A stretch of DNA of 64,000 nt from Clostridium scatologenes (GCF_000968375.1 NZ_CP009933.1:1178001-1242000); one strand, 5' to 3'; shown: positions 53,522-63,567, numbered from the stretch's first letter. Notes: generated by a model from the sequence alone, not told the origin. A program made the numbers and translations.

Positions 53522-55399
53522 GTGGAAAAAGTATATGCCTTTGAAAATTTAAAAGATATTAATGATATAGAACCTACAAGGGAAAAATTACTTTCTATTA
53601 TAGAAAAGTTAAAACTAGAAAATAATTATTTAAGGAAAACTAAAAAATATGGTTTAGTTTGGGAAGAACAATCAGAAGAAACAGGAGAAATTTTAAAAAA
53701 TAATTATCCAGTACTTACAGAATTTAAAGAAAAGGAAATTAAGAGTGAAAATGATGATATTACAAATTTAATAATAGAAGGAGATAACTTATATGCTTTA
53801 AGCACTTTATTATTCACTCATGGAATGAATGATAAGAAGCAGATAAATGTTATCATTGACCCTCCATATAATACAGGAAATAAGGATTTTATATACAATG
53901 ATAATTATGTAAATGGTGAAGATACTTACAGACATAGCAAATGGATTTCTTTTATGAATAAGCGCTTAAGATTGGCAAGGGAGCTTTTAAGTAGTGATGG
54001 AGCTATATTTATATCTATTGATGACAATGAACAGAGTCAATTAAAAATGTTGTGTGATGATATATTTGGTGAAGATAATTTTATTAATTGTATAAGTATT
54101 AAGACTAAAAGTGCTTCAGGTGCTAGTGGTGGTGGAGAAGATAAAAAACTAAAAAAGAATATAGAATACTTGCTTATATATTGTAAAAATAAAGAAAATT
54201 GTAATCTTAAAGCTGTATATAAGGAATACCCTTTGATGAACCTTATAAATGAAAGAAGGGAAGAAGGAAAACAATATGATTATAGGCAGGTGCTTATAAA
54301 TGAAGGTACTAAGAAATATATGTGTACTATAAAGGATGGAAATTCTGGGAGTATAAAAATATTTAAGCATGAAGGATATATTATGAAAAATGTATCAGAA
54401 ATTATGGAGGAAGAAAATCTATCCGAAACTGAAGTTTATTTAAAATATTTCTCTAAAATATGCAGTAGTACAAACTCTCAATCATCAATAAGAAAAAGAG
54501 TAATAGAAGGTACTAACGATTATAGAGGACTTATATCTATAGAGTATGTTCCTAAAACGGGAAAAAATAAAAATAAATTGACTACCAATTATTACACTAA
54601 CAGCAGAATAGTTATATGGTTATCAGATGCAGCCTATATTAAAAATAAAAAGATATATAAGAAAGAAAAGCTTGGCACTCTATGGGATGATATTAGTTGG
54701 AATGGAATTTCTTCGGAAGGAGGAGTTACTTTTAACAGTGGAAAAAAACCACTTAAATTTATAAAGAGAATAGTTTCCATGTGTGATAGTAAAGGTATTT
54801 TTATTGACTTTTTTGCTGGATCAGGAACTTTAGGACAGGCTATTTTGGAAATGAATAAAAAAGATAATGGAAAAAGACAATTTGTACTATCTAATATCGG
54901 AAGAGAAACTCCAGAAAATGGTTTAAATATATGTGAAAATATAACCTATAAACGCATAAAAAATATTATTACAGGATATATAAACTCTCATGATACTTAT
55001 ATAAAAGGAATAGGTGGAAATGTGAAATATTATAAAGTAGAATTTATTCCTAAGAATCAAAGCAGAGATGCTTTAAAAATTAAGCTTGCAGATAGATGTA
55101 CTGAGCTTTTATGTATAAAGGAAAACTGCTTTAATTTATATAAAAGTGGGTGTGAGTATAATATTTTTACAAGCAATAATTTGGCTATGATAATTTGCCA
55201 GAGTTTTATGGACTCTTCTATGATGGGCAGTATTAAAAAAGATTTAAAATATTTAAATTCGTATAAAAAAATTCTTTATTTTCTGAGTTTGGATTGCGAA
55301 ATAAGTGAATTTGAAGAATTGAATGATATAGGAATAAAGGTTAAACCAATACCACAAAAAATCATGGAAGTTTATGAGGAGGCACTAAAATCATGGTAG
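53522..55399 (+). CDS. mod: Type III restriction-modification methyltransferase (Mod)
   Basis: 625-residue N6-adenine methyltransferase of the beta class: catalytic motif DPPYNTGNKDF (about residue 118) comes before the AdoMet motif FFAGSGTLGQA (about residue 435), with the target-recognition region between them. GTG start with GGAGGTGGAAG upstream. Its end overlaps the Res gene by seven bases. Mod recognises the target and methylates one strand; it also works in complex with Res. No simple-sequence repeat is visible that would make it phase variable. The recognition sequence cannot be predicted here. Confidence 0.95.
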   Translation: MEKVYAFENLKDINDIEPTREKLLSIIEKLKLENNYLRKTKKYGLVWEEQSEETGEILKNNYPVLTEFKEKEIKSENDDITNLIIEGDNLYALSTLLFTHGMNDKKQINVIIDPPYNTGNKDFIYNDNYVNGEDTYRHSKWISFMNKRLRLARELLSSDGAIFISIDDNEQSQLKMLCDDIFGEDNFINCISIKTKSASGASGGGEDKKLKKNIEYLLIYCKNKENCNLKAVYKEYPLMNLINERREEGKQYDYRQVLINEGTKKYMCTIKDGNSGSIKIFKHEGYIMKNVSEIMEEENLSETEVYLKYFSKICSSTNSQSSIRKRVIEGTNDYRGLISIEYVPKTGKNKNKLTTNYYTNSRIVIWLSDAAYIKNKKIYKKEKLGTLWDDISWNGISSEGGVTFNSGKKPLKFIKRIVSMCDSKGIFIDFFAGSGTLGQAILEMNKKDNGKRQFVLSNIGRETPENGLNICENITYKRIKNIITGYINSHDTYIKGIGGNVKYYKVEFIPKNQSRDALKIKLADRCTELLCIKENCFNLYKSGCEYNIFTSNNLAMIICQSFMDSSMMGSIKKDLKYLNSYKKILYFLSLDCEISEFEELNDIGIKVKPIPQKIMEVYEEALKSW

Positions 55400-57651
55400 T
55401 GCTAAAAAATTACCAGAAAAAGGCCGTTAGAGAATTAATGGATAAAACTGTTAAGTTACTTCAAAATAATAATAAAAAAAAGGTATTGGTTCTGAAAGCA
55501 CCAACAGGTTCAGGTAAAACTGTAATTGCATCAAAGTATATTGAAATGTTTAGTAAACTTGAAGATAGAGATTTTTGTTTTATATGGATATCTATTGGTA
55601 AGGGACATTTACATGAACAGAGTAAGAATAAAATAAGTAGTATATTAGAAGGAAGTCCTTCTTGCAAATTATTAGAAGATATTATAAGATACGGAATAAT
55701 AAAAAGAAATGCTATAGTAGTAGTTAATTGGGAAAAGCTTAATACAAAGAAAAATGGAGTATGGGATAATGTTTTAATGAGAGAAGGCGAGGGAATAAAT
55801 TTTCTTAAGCTTTTGGAAAATACAAGTAGTGCAAGAAAAATAATGTTAATTATTGATGAAAGTCATAACACTACAGATACGCGAACCTCTAAAGAATTGA
55901 TGAATATAATAAATCCTGAAATTTTGCTTGAAATGAGTGCTACTCCTAAATATATACCTTCTGGAGAGGATATAGATGACAATATGGCTGCCTTTGTAAA
56001 AGTTTTGCCAGAAGAGGTTATTGAATCAGGGGTAATAAAAAAAGAAGTATTTATAAATGATAATATTGATGAGATAGATTTAAATAATAAAAACTCCATT
56101 GAAATTGTACTAGAAATGGCTATTAAAAAAAGATTGGAGTTAAATGAAGCTTTTAGTAGGGAAAATGTTAAAATAAATCCATTATGTCTCATTCAAATAC
56201 CTAATGCCAAAACAGGAGAAGAAATTTTACATGAATTAATTAGAATACTTAAAATTAAGGGAATATCAGTAGAAAATAATAATCTTGCATTATGGACAAG
56301 TAATAAGTGCAAAAATTTAGAAAATATTATTGATTTTAACTCTAAGATTGATGTTTTAATTTTTAAAATGGCCGTAGCTACTGGGTGGGATTGTCCAAGA
56401 GCACAAATACTTTTAAAGCTTAGAGAAAGTGGAAGTGAGATTTTTGACATACAAACTATTGGAAGAATTCTTCGTATGCCTGAGCAGAAACATTATAGAA
56501 GTGAAATTTTAAATAGAGCTTATATATATACCAATAATAAAGACATTTCTGTTAAAGTTGGCAATCTTTCATTAGTTAAATTTTTGAAGGCTAATATTAA
56601 ACCTAATATGAAAAATATTATTTTACGTTCATATTATAGGGAGCCAAGTAAAGATGTTGTCATTAAAAGAGAAATATTGAATATCATTTTTTACAAGCAA
56701 GCTGAAAAAGAATTAAATGTATCAGTGAATAGAAATGCAATAAGTAACTTATATGCTTTGAATAAACTAAATTTTAATATGGGAATTGACAATTTAGAAA
56801 GCCAGCTTATGTATGAGGGACATATTGAAACATCAAAATTAGATAGAGTAAATGTAAAAATAGCCCATAAAGATAAAAGAATAAAGGTAAGTGAATTTGA
56901 TATTGAAGAAGTATTTACAACTCTTTTAAAAAGAACTTCAGAGAATTTTTATCCTAATTTAAAGGAATTAATTTATAAGTATTTTAATGATGTTTTTAAT
57001 TATAATATAAAGAAAACTGGGATGATAACTAAAATACAATCATTATTTATTGTTAATTACGAAAAGTTTTTTAAATCAATATTAAATAGTACTGTAGAAA
57101 AATACATTGATGAGTATAGAAAATGTGATCGTGAAGAGACAAAAGAGTATTATAATGATTTTTCAATAAAAGAAACTAAGCTTCTAGATGATGTTTCTTA
57201 TGAGTTTTTTAAATCGAAAAAAAATATATATGATAAATGTTACCTAAAAAAAAATAGAAAGCAAACTGAAAAAGTTTTTGAAGATTTTTTAGAGAAAAGT
57301 GGAGATAAAATTGTTTGGTGGTATAAAAATGGTGATAGTGGAAAAGAAAACTTTGCTATACGCTACGAGTATAATGGAATGCCACATGCATTTTATCCAG
57401 ATTACATTGTACTTTTTAAAACAGGATTAATTGGAATATTTGAAGTTAAAGCAAAAAATGATAGAGAAGCAGAAACTAGGACAAAGGCTAAAAATGAATA
57501 TTTGAAAAAATATTTAAAAGAGGAAATAGGTAAAGGAAAAAATGTTATGGGTGGAATAATTGAAGTATCAGATGGAAACATAAAGATTAATATTGGTGGA
57601 AAAGAATATGCATCAAATAATTTAGCAGATTGGGAAAGTTTTAAATGCTAA
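55393..57651 (+). CDS. res: Type III restriction endonuclease subunit (Res)
   Basis: 752-residue helicase-nuclease. SF2 motifs are in place: Walker A APTGSGKT (about residue 38), DESHN box (about 157), SATP, and the late TIGRILRMP. The C-terminal nuclease has a PD-ExK pattern, FYPDYIVLF then GIFEVKAK. It cleaves DNA when two unmethylated Mod sites face each other and ATP is consumed. Length is somewhat short for Res but all expected motifs are present, so the pair appears functional. Confidence 0.95.
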   Translation: MVVLKNYQKKAVRELMDKTVKLLQNNNKKKVLVLKAPTGSGKTVIASKYIEMFSKLEDRDFCFIWISIGKGHLHEQSKNKISSILEGSPSCKLLEDIIRYGIIKRNAIVVVNWEKLNTKKNGVWDNVLMREGEGINFLKLLENTSSARKIMLIIDESHNTTDTRTSKELMNIINPEILLEMSATPKYIPSGEDIDDNMAAFVKVLPEEVIESGVIKKEVFINDNIDEIDLNNKNSIEIVLEMAIKKRLELNEAFSRENVKINPLCLIQIPNAKTGEEILHELIRILKIKGISVENNNLALWTSNKCKNLENIIDFNSKIDVLIFKMAVATGWDCPRAQILLKLRESGSEIFDIQTIGRILRMPEQKHYRSEILNRAYIYTNNKDISVKVGNLSLVKFLKANIKPNMKNIILRSYYREPSKDVVIKREILNIIFYKQAEKELNVSVNRNAISNLYALNKLNFNMGIDNLESQLMYEGHIETSKLDRVNVKIAHKDKRIKVSEFDIEEVFTTLLKRTSENFYPNLKELIYKYFNDVFNYNIKKTGMITKIQSLFIVNYEKFFKSILNSTVEKYIDEYRKCDREETKEYYNDFSIKETKLLDDVSYEFFKSKKNIYDKCYLKKNRKQTEKVFEDFLEKSGDKIVWWYKNGDSGKENFAIRYEYNGMPHAFYPDYIVLFKTGLIGIFEVKAKNDREAETRTKAKNEYLKKYLKEEIGKGKNVMGGIIEVSDGNIKINIGGKEYASNNLADWESFKC

Positions 57652-57750
57652 TTTATCAAGTGATTCCTACACTCATGTGAAGGTATTAGCAATAACAGCG
57701 ATGAGATGTAAAGCTTTAGTACTTATGTTACAGCATAAATAGGAAGTGGC

Positions 57751-57821
57751 AAACTGTACTATATAAAATAAATACAGAGAAGAGAAGCGTTTTATTTGGT
57801 AATTAGTAAAGTGTACAGTTT
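57751..57821 (+). repeat. Spaced inverted repeat after res
   Basis: AAACTGTAC (57751-57759) and GTACAGTTT (57813-57821) with a 53-base spacer, between convergent genes. It may help end transcription or mark the edge of the restriction-modification insertion. The remainder of the gap shows nothing. Confidence 0.4.
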
Positions 57822-57836
57822 ACCTTATGAAATTTG

Positions 57837-58373
57837 CTATATTTCTTCTCGCCAGAAACCATATGCAATATGAGCTTTAATCAGTACTTGGGCAGAAGAT
57901 ATTAATAAGTTTAAAATATTGCCTCCAGGAGGAATAACTATTTTACCATTTTCTTCATTAACAAGAGTATAGTTAGGAGGAACAATTCTCGTATAAGCTT
58001 TAACACCACCTTGAATTTTATTGCTTAGAAATTGACCAGTAAGAAATATTATTTCTGGTTTAGGTGGTGGTACAATTGTAAGGTTAGATGGTGTAACAGA
58101 GGTTACTTTAGTTGCTCCTTCTGGTATAGTAGGATTTAAATATATTTGTGATTTTATTGGTAAATCAGAAGTATTAGTTACAGTGGTAACACTGAAATAT
58201 AAATTTACACCTGAGTCTTTAGGATTGTATAAAGCTCCCCAAGCATAATTATTAAAACCAAAACTCAATAAATCAGATTCTCCAATAAAATATTTGCCTT
58301 CAAAAGATTTAAAAATAGGATTTTCAATAGTAACTACTTCTTTCAAAGAATGAGAAGTTATATTATTCCTCAT
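57837..58373 (-). CDS. Conserved-looking hypothetical protein (possibly DUF6143-like)
   Basis: 178-residue soluble protein without signal peptide or membrane helix. It is rich in beta-strand patterns (NLYFSVTTVTNTSDLPI, YLNPTIPEGATKVTSVTPSN) and ends YGFWREEI. Reverse-strand GGAGGTGA is at perfect spacing for ATG 58373; the long in-frame extension upstream crosses a palindrome and is not coding. The style recalls small clostridial proteins linked with spores, but I cannot name the family with certainty. Confidence 0.65.
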   Translation of the reverse strand: MRNNITSHSLKEVVTIENPIFKSFEGKYFIGESDLLSFGFNNYAWGALYNPKDSGVNLYFSVTTVTNTSDLPIKSQIYLNPTIPEGATKVTSVTPSNLTIVPPPKPEIIFLTGQFLSNKIQGGVKAYTRIVPPNYTLVNEENGKIVIPPGGNILNLLISSAQVLIKAHIAYGFWREEI

Positions 58374-58443
58374 TTGAATCACCTCCATATATTCTATGAA
58401 TGATGACAAGAATTGTTCTGGGTAATTAAGAATATAAGCACAT

Positions 58444-58571
58444 TGCGACGTAAGCGAACTAACTTTCAACTGTATTCCGGCTGATATATGCTGTGAAGGA
58501 AAACTCACTTCACAGCATATATCACGGAATGAAAGTTAAAATTCAAACTTCCACTGCATCCTTGTGTCGCA
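58444..58571. repeat. Large imperfect palindrome (MITE-like or structured RNA)
   Basis: Nested complementary arms span 128 bases: core GATATATGCTGTGAAG (58483-58498) with its exact 16-base complement at 58508-58523; then TTCCG (58475-58479) with CGGAA (58525-58529); AACTTTCA (58461-58468) with TGAAAGTT (58530-58537); and outer TGCGAC (58444-58449) with GTCGCA (58566-58571). It is locally GC-richer than its surroundings and lies between divergent genes. Confidence 0.75.
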
Positions 58572-58675
58572 TTATTTTTAAATTATACTATTGTATCTAA
58601 GTTAAAAAAGATATATTATAATGAATGGTGAGTAGATTAAAACATTTTTACAAGAGAGGACAGGATAATATATTT

Positions 58676-59812
58676 ATGGAAAACTTAAGATTAAATTCAC
58701 AAAATATTTATAGAATAATTGAGAAACTAAAGATGGAGAAGGTATTTTGTATATCATTAATACTTTCAATTTTTACTTCTTTTTTTGTTAATCCTAAAGT
58801 ATCATATATAAATTTTAAGGTTATTGTACTTCTTTTTAATTTGATGATAATAATTTCTGCTTTAAAAAAGCTGAAGTTTATGGATAAAATTGCAGTTATA
58901 GTTTTATCAAAGTGTAAAAATACTAGAATGATTTCCTTGATATTTATTCTAATAACTTTCTTTACTTCTATGCTGGTAACAAATGATGTTGCATTACTTA
59001 CTTTTGTTCCTTTGGCTATGCTTACTTTTAAAAAGGTAAAATTTGATCCAATGAAAACAATAATACTTCAAACTTTAGCAGCTAATATAGGTAGTAGTCT
59101 TACACCTATGGGAAATCCACAAAATTTGTTTTTATTCACTCATTATAATTTGAGCAGTTTGCAGTTTTTTTCAATAACAATACCATTTGTGACTATAGGC
59201 ATGTTTTGGCTTATTCTATTGAATATAAGAATACCTAAGAAAAATCTTCAATTATGCATTGAAAATGTAGATATAGAAGACAAAAAGAGGACTAGCATAT
59301 ATTTAATCATTTTTCTAATTGTGATCTTTTCTGTATTTGGAATTATAAATTATAGATATACATTTTTGATTGTAATGATAGGTGTATTTTTTATGGATAA
59401 ACACCTTATAAAAGAAGTAGATTATTTTTTACTATTTACATTTATATGCTTTTTTATATTTATTGGGAATATATCTAGTATAAAAAGTATTCAAGCGTAT
59501 TTAAATAATTTTTTACAAATAAAAGATATGCCTTATTTTTCATCTATAGTGTTTAGTCAATTTATAAGTAATGTTCCGTGTTCTGTACTGCTAGCAGGAT
59601 TTACTGAAAATTGGAAAGAGGTTCTTTTAGGAGTAAATATAGGAGGAATGGGAACGCTAATAGCCTCACTAGCAAGCCTCATTTCATATAAAATATTTAT
59701 AAATGAAAATGAAGATAAAAAAAATAAATTATATTTGAGTAAGTTTAACATTTATAGCTTTGTAAGTTTATTTCTATTTACTATTGCAAATTACATATAT
59801 ATTCATTTATAG
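58676..59812 (+). CDS. SLC13/ArsB-like anion permease
   Basis: Membrane protein of 378 residues from ATG 58676 with about ten helices. Two ion-transporter hallmarks are visible: ANIGSSLTPMGNPQNLF and VNIGGMGTLIASLASLISY, the paired clamshell motifs of SLC13/CitMHS/ArsB carriers. SNVPCSVLL matches the second re-entrant region. An ATG at 58625 in frame has no ribosome site, while GAGAGGACAGG lies before 58676 at slightly long spacing. Likely transports a dicarboxylate, sulfate or similar anion with Na+ or H+. Confidence 0.85.
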   Translation: MENLRLNSQNIYRIIEKLKMEKVFCISLILSIFTSFFVNPKVSYINFKVIVLLFNLMIIISALKKLKFMDKIAVIVLSKCKNTRMISLIFILITFFTSMLVTNDVALLTFVPLAMLTFKKVKFDPMKTIILQTLAANIGSSLTPMGNPQNLFLFTHYNLSSLQFFSITIPFVTIGMFWLILLNIRIPKKNLQLCIENVDIEDKKRTSIYLIIFLIVIFSVFGIINYRYTFLIVMIGVFFMDKHLIKEVDYFLLFTFICFFIFIGNISSIKSIQAYLNNFLQIKDMPYFSSIVFSQFISNVPCSVLLAGFTENWKEVLLGVNIGGMGTLIASLASLISYKIFINENEDKKNKLYLSKFNIYSFVSLFLFTIANYIYIHL

Positions 59813-59880
59813 AAGTTGTGTTTTTAACTATGAAATGTTTTGATTATTAAATGAAATTTTTATTAAACAAAAAGATATAA

Positions 59881-60648
59881 TTAATGCTTTAAATCATCAG
59901 AATGTGGAATTTCAAATTGTCGAGTTTTTCCCATCATATAAGCTAATTTAATAATTTTTTGTTCTTCCTCAGACATTTCTCTATTAAACATTTTTTCAAA
60001 TTGTTTAACTAGTTTAGAGGTATCAAGTATGTTTTCTTTAGGAGTGTTTCTAATACGTCTCATATTTCTATTTATGTCATATTTTATAATGTTTACATTT
60101 TTTTTAGGAATTTTCTTGAAAACTTCTGCTGTATAATAAGCGTCATTAAGGGCATTATGAAATTTGTTTTCAATATTAATGTTTAGTAATTCAGCAGCAT
60201 TTTTAAGTCCAATACTAGTTCCTTTTGGATATTTAAGATACTTAGATGCGTACCACTGAATATTAATATAATCCTTTGAAATCGAACTTTCATCTAAATT
60301 GTGGTATTGGACATTCCTAAATAATTCTTTTATATCACAAGCACCCCATACACATAATATGCTTTGATTATTTCCTATAAACTCTAAAAAATCTTTATAA
60401 ACTTTTTTAAAGGATTGTTCTTTATTTAACATATCTATTTTAATACCTGTCATTTCTTCTACAAAAGGATTCATAACAGTGTATACTTCAGGTTTCACTA
60501 ATTTGTCCATGGTAGAAATAACCTGAAGATTTTCATCAAGCTTTATAGCACCAATTTGAATTATTTCAAAAGGACATTTTAAATTTTTGTTTTCCTTTTT
60601 AGAATTTAAACTTTGATTAAATTCTAAATCAAATATTATGTAGTTCAT
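59881..60648 (-). CDS. DEDDh 3'-5' exonuclease (KapD/ERI-1-like)
   Basis: 255-residue exonuclease of the DnaQ superfamily. Motif I is FDLEFNQS (D7 and E9), motif II includes CVWGACDIKEL, and motif III is HNALNDAYYTAEVF with the catalytic His and Asp. A C-terminal extension (about 195-255) carries a helical patch EEEQKIIKLAYMMGK. Relatives act in RNA processing and sporulation inhibition (KapD of Bacillus). Reverse-strand AGGAG precedes the ATG. Monocistronic. Confidence 0.9.
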   Translation of the reverse strand: MNYIIFDLEFNQSLNSKKENKNLKCPFEIIQIGAIKLDENLQVISTMDKLVKPEVYTVMNPFVEEMTGIKIDMLNKEQSFKKVYKDFLEFIGNNQSILCVWGACDIKELFRNVQYHNLDESSISKDYINIQWYASKYLKYPKGTSIGLKNAAELLNINIENKFHNALNDAYYTAEVFKKIPKKNVNIIKYDINRNMRRIRNTPKENILDTSKLVKQFEKMFNREMSEEEQKIIKLAYMMGKTRQFEIPHSDDLKH

Positions 60649-60708
60649 TATTATTCTCCTGAATTTGAAAAGATTTTTATATATTGATTATATCACAAAT
60701 TATTGGTG

Positions 60709-61323
60709 TTAACTTTTCTGTTTGTTTGATCTAATGATTTTAACAAAAAAGTATATACTGATAAGTAAAATTGTTATACAAGTTAAAAATTCACCTATTT
60801 GTGTTACAATAGGAACTATGCTTTCCCAAGAGTCACCAAACCAATAGCCTAGGCCTAAATACATCGATGTCCATAATAAATCACCTAGACAAACAAATAA
60901 ACTAAAAGTTACTAATTTATATTCTGTAATGCCTGCAGCTGCATTAACAAAAGGTCCCATAGCTGATATTAAAAATCTGGTAAAAAAAATTGTACCTTTA
61001 CCATGTCTTTTTAAGTAATTTTGTGCTTTTATTATTTTAGGTTGGAAATAAGTTTTTATTTTTGTAGATTTATTTAGGAATTTATGACCTATGGTTTTCC
61101 ACATTATGTATGAGATTCCATCACTAACACATGAAAAAAACCAAATTTCTAATAAGAGGACTACTATATTAAATTCCCCAGCATAAGCAAAAGCTCCAGA
61201 TGCGATTACTATTAAGAATGCTCCTGTAGGAATTCCAATAGATCCAAACATAATTAATATGCTTAAGAACCAAATGTTATAATCTCTAAAATAGGTTATA
61301 AGTAGATTACTAAAGTTGCTCAT
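60709..61323 (-). CDS. DedA-family membrane protein
   Basis: 204 residues with the DedA/VTT pattern: IPTGAFLIVIASGAFAYAG, then RHGKGTIFFTRFLISAMGPFV (read as HGKGTIFFTRF and MGPFVNAAAG). The FTRF...GPFVNAAAG region corresponds to the conserved R-x3-P-x-G-containing motif; the proline-arginine arrangement is typical. DedA proteins include undecaprenyl-phosphate flippases. It overlaps the upstream small gene by 14 bases, so both form an operon with exact coupling. Confidence 0.9.
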   Translation of the reverse strand: MSNFSNLLITYFRDYNIWFLSILIMFGSIGIPTGAFLIVIASGAFAYAGEFNIVVLLLEIWFFSCVSDGISYIMWKTIGHKFLNKSTKIKTYFQPKIIKAQNYLKRHGKGTIFFTRFLISAMGPFVNAAAGITEYKLVTFSLFVCLGDLLWTSMYLGLGYWFGDSWESIVPIVTQIGEFLTCITILLISIYFFVKIIRSNKQKS

Positions 61324-61681
61324 GCTTTTTACCTTCCATATTATTATTGTTCTTTATAAACTTTTTCAAGTTTCTTTTAATTTCTTCTGGAGTTTTATTA
61401 TACTTTTTGGCTAATTCAATAATAGGTATATTTTCATCACCTTTTTCAGGAGTAATTTCAATAGCCTTAAAAATTTCTTCTTCACTTATATTATATTTAT
61501 TAGATATTTTTTTTACAGTCAGCCATTTGGAAGTGCTCATATTTCCAAATTGTCTGCTTTCTTTATTAGGAATTTCAATACTTTTGAATCCTTTATGTAA
61601 TGTTAAGGATTGTTTAATTATTATAGATGTAGTTATGATAATTAATATTGATAATATAGCTATTTTTGAGTTTTTTGTCAT
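61310..61681 (-). CDS. Small membrane-anchored protein, unknown
   Basis: 123 residues: one N-terminal membrane helix (SKIAILSILIIITTSIII) followed by a basic extracytoplasmic or cytoplasmic domain with two related helical repeats, KKISNKYNISEEEIFKAIEI and ELAKKYNKTPEEIKRNLKKF. Each repeat looks like a small helix-turn-helix or LysM-unrelated motif. The gene overlaps the DedA gene by 14 bases. Start at 61681 is preferred over 61690 on ribosome-site spacing. Function unknown; probably assists or regulates the DedA partner. Confidence 0.65.
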   Translation of the reverse strand: MTKNSKIAILSILIIITTSIIIKQSLTLHKGFKSIEIPNKESRQFGNMSTSKWLTVKKISNKYNISEEEIFKAIEITPEKGDENIPIIELAKKYNKTPEEIKRNLKKFIKNNNNMEGKKHEQL

Positions 61682-61935
61682 AATGTTCATCTCACTTATA
61701 CTATTATAATTTTGGCATAGAATTTAAAAAAGAATATACTATGTCTATAGAGTTTTAATAAATACATATTTAATCTAAATAAGCAATATTTATATATTTA
61801 ATAATGTTATAATATTGCCTAATAGTCAATATTATGATGAAATATTATAGTGTAGAATATGAAATATAATGAAGTTTTGTTTTAAAATAAGTAATAAAAA
61901 TTAACTTGTAAAATACAATTTGAAAGGAGCACAAG

Positions 61936-63543
61936 ATGCCAATACTAAAAAAACACTTACTAGCATTGTTGATAACGTCTAGTACTTGCTTACTATTTAC
62001 ATCTAAAACCTTTGCTAGTGATATAAAATTAAATAGGATAGCGGGACAAGATCGTTTTGAAACTTGCAGTAGTATAGCAGATTCTGGTTGGACTAAAAGT
62101 GATTATGCAATTTTGGTTAATAGTGAAATGTATGCAGATGCTGTTGTGTCATCACCATTAGCAGATAAATACAAAGCACCAATACTACTTACAGGAAAGG
62201 ATAATATTCCAGATATAATAGTAGACAAATTAAATAAATTAAGAGTTAAAAAAGTATTTATTTTGGGTGGTCCAAGCCTAATATCTAAAAATGTTGAAGA
62301 ACAACTAGAAAATATGGGTATATCTATTGAGGAAAGAATTGCAGGCCAAGATAGATATGAAACAGCAGTAAAAGTAGCAAGTCACATAACAAATCCTAAC
62401 AACTCTATTTATGTGGTAAATGGGGAAGATTGGAGGAATGCATTAGCAATTAGTCCAATAGCTACTATATCTCATAGTCCTATAATTTTTACTAATAAAG
62501 ATGGTGTTCCAGATGTAGTTAAAAATAATATAGATAACACAAATCATACTTATAATATTATAGGGGAAAAAGATGACTATGATTTTCTAAATAATATTGA
62601 ACAGCATTTAGGAGGAAAACATATAAGAACTTTAGGATATAATAAGGTTGATACAAATATTCAAGTATATAATTCTTTTAAGGATAAAATGAAGCTGAAT
62701 AAGGTTTATTTAGCATCAAGTAAAGCTTTTGCTGATGGTTTGTGTATAAGTCCATTGGCAGGAGGAGATAAAAGTCCATTGTTTTTTATTGATGAAGATA
62801 ATATAAATGAATTTAAAGATTTCTTAGATGAAAATGAAAAATATATAGGAGAAATTAATGTTATTGGTGGACAAGGGGTTATTGCAGATTCAACACTACA
62901 AACTTTATTAAAATCAAATACTACTGCTAGTATAAATAATAGTGATATCATAAACAATAGTAAAGGAAATGGAATTTCTGATACTAATAAAGATAATAAT
63001 GAAAATTCAAATGAATATCAAGATACAAACAATTATGAAAATAATAATTCAATAACGCCTATAATGGGACAATCACAAGTATCAGTAGAACAATGTGAAA
63101 AATTTTTAAGAAAAAGAAATCCTAATGCTCCTTATTTGGCTAATATTTATAAGAAATATTGTGATATTTATGGAATAAGGTTGGAATGTGCATGGGTACA
63201 GATGTGTTTAGAAACAAATTTCTTAAGATATTCTGATACTTCAATAACCACGTTAAATATGAATAATTATGCAGGATTAGGTGCTTTGGATAATAATGGA
63301 AGAGGACAAGCACTTAGCTTTTCAACAGAAGATGAGGGAGTTAGATGTCATATTCAGCACTTATTTGCATACAGTAGCAAAAATACATTACCAGATGGAG
63401 AGTTGTTAATTGATCCAAGATTTAAGCTTGTGCAAAGAGGTTGTGCTCCTAATATTGAAGATCTTGGAAATGGTAAATGGGCTTCGGATAAGGAATATGC
63501 TAATAAATTATTAAGTTTGTTAAATCAGCTTAATGATAATTAG
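61936..63543 (+). CDS. Secreted CWB2-repeat glucosaminidase (cell-wall hydrolase)
   Basis: 535 residues. A signal peptide (about 1-27, ending KTFA) is followed by three CWB2 cell-wall-binding repeats (about 30-125, 130-220, 225-325; IAGQDRFET and IAGQDRYET mark the first two, YNKVDTN the degenerate third). Then comes an Asn/Ser-rich linker (about 330-380) and a glucosaminidase/lysozyme-like domain (about 385-535) with CAWVQMCLETNFLRYS and NNYAGLGALD, GH73-type, including the catalytic Glu of LETNF. Three CWB2 repeats anchor proteins to anionic wall polymer. Acts on peptidoglycan outside the cell, in daughter-cell separation or turnover. AAAGGAGC precedes the ATG. Confidence 0.93.
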   Translation: MPILKKHLLALLITSSTCLLFTSKTFASDIKLNRIAGQDRFETCSSIADSGWTKSDYAILVNSEMYADAVVSSPLADKYKAPILLTGKDNIPDIIVDKLNKLRVKKVFILGGPSLISKNVEEQLENMGISIEERIAGQDRYETAVKVASHITNPNNSIYVVNGEDWRNALAISPIATISHSPIIFTNKDGVPDVVKNNIDNTNHTYNIIGEKDDYDFLNNIEQHLGGKHIRTLGYNKVDTNIQVYNSFKDKMKLNKVYLASSKAFADGLCISPLAGGDKSPLFFIDEDNINEFKDFLDENEKYIGEINVIGGQGVIADSTLQTLLKSNTTASINNSDIINNSKGNGISDTNKDNNENSNEYQDTNNYENNNSITPIMGQSQVSVEQCEKFLRKRNPNAPYLANIYKKYCDIYGIRLECAWVQMCLETNFLRYSDTSITTLNMNNYAGLGALDNNGRGQALSFSTEDEGVRCHIQHLFAYSSKNTLPDGELLIDPRFKLVQRGCAPNIEDLGNGKWASDKEYANKLLSLLNQLNDN

Positions 63544-63567
63544 AGCCTAAATTAATGATAATAATTT

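Noticed and set aside
61347..61709. 120-codon forward frame opposite the DedA operon
   Set aside because: Opposite strand of the small membrane gene; hydrophobic only because of AT-rich complementarity.
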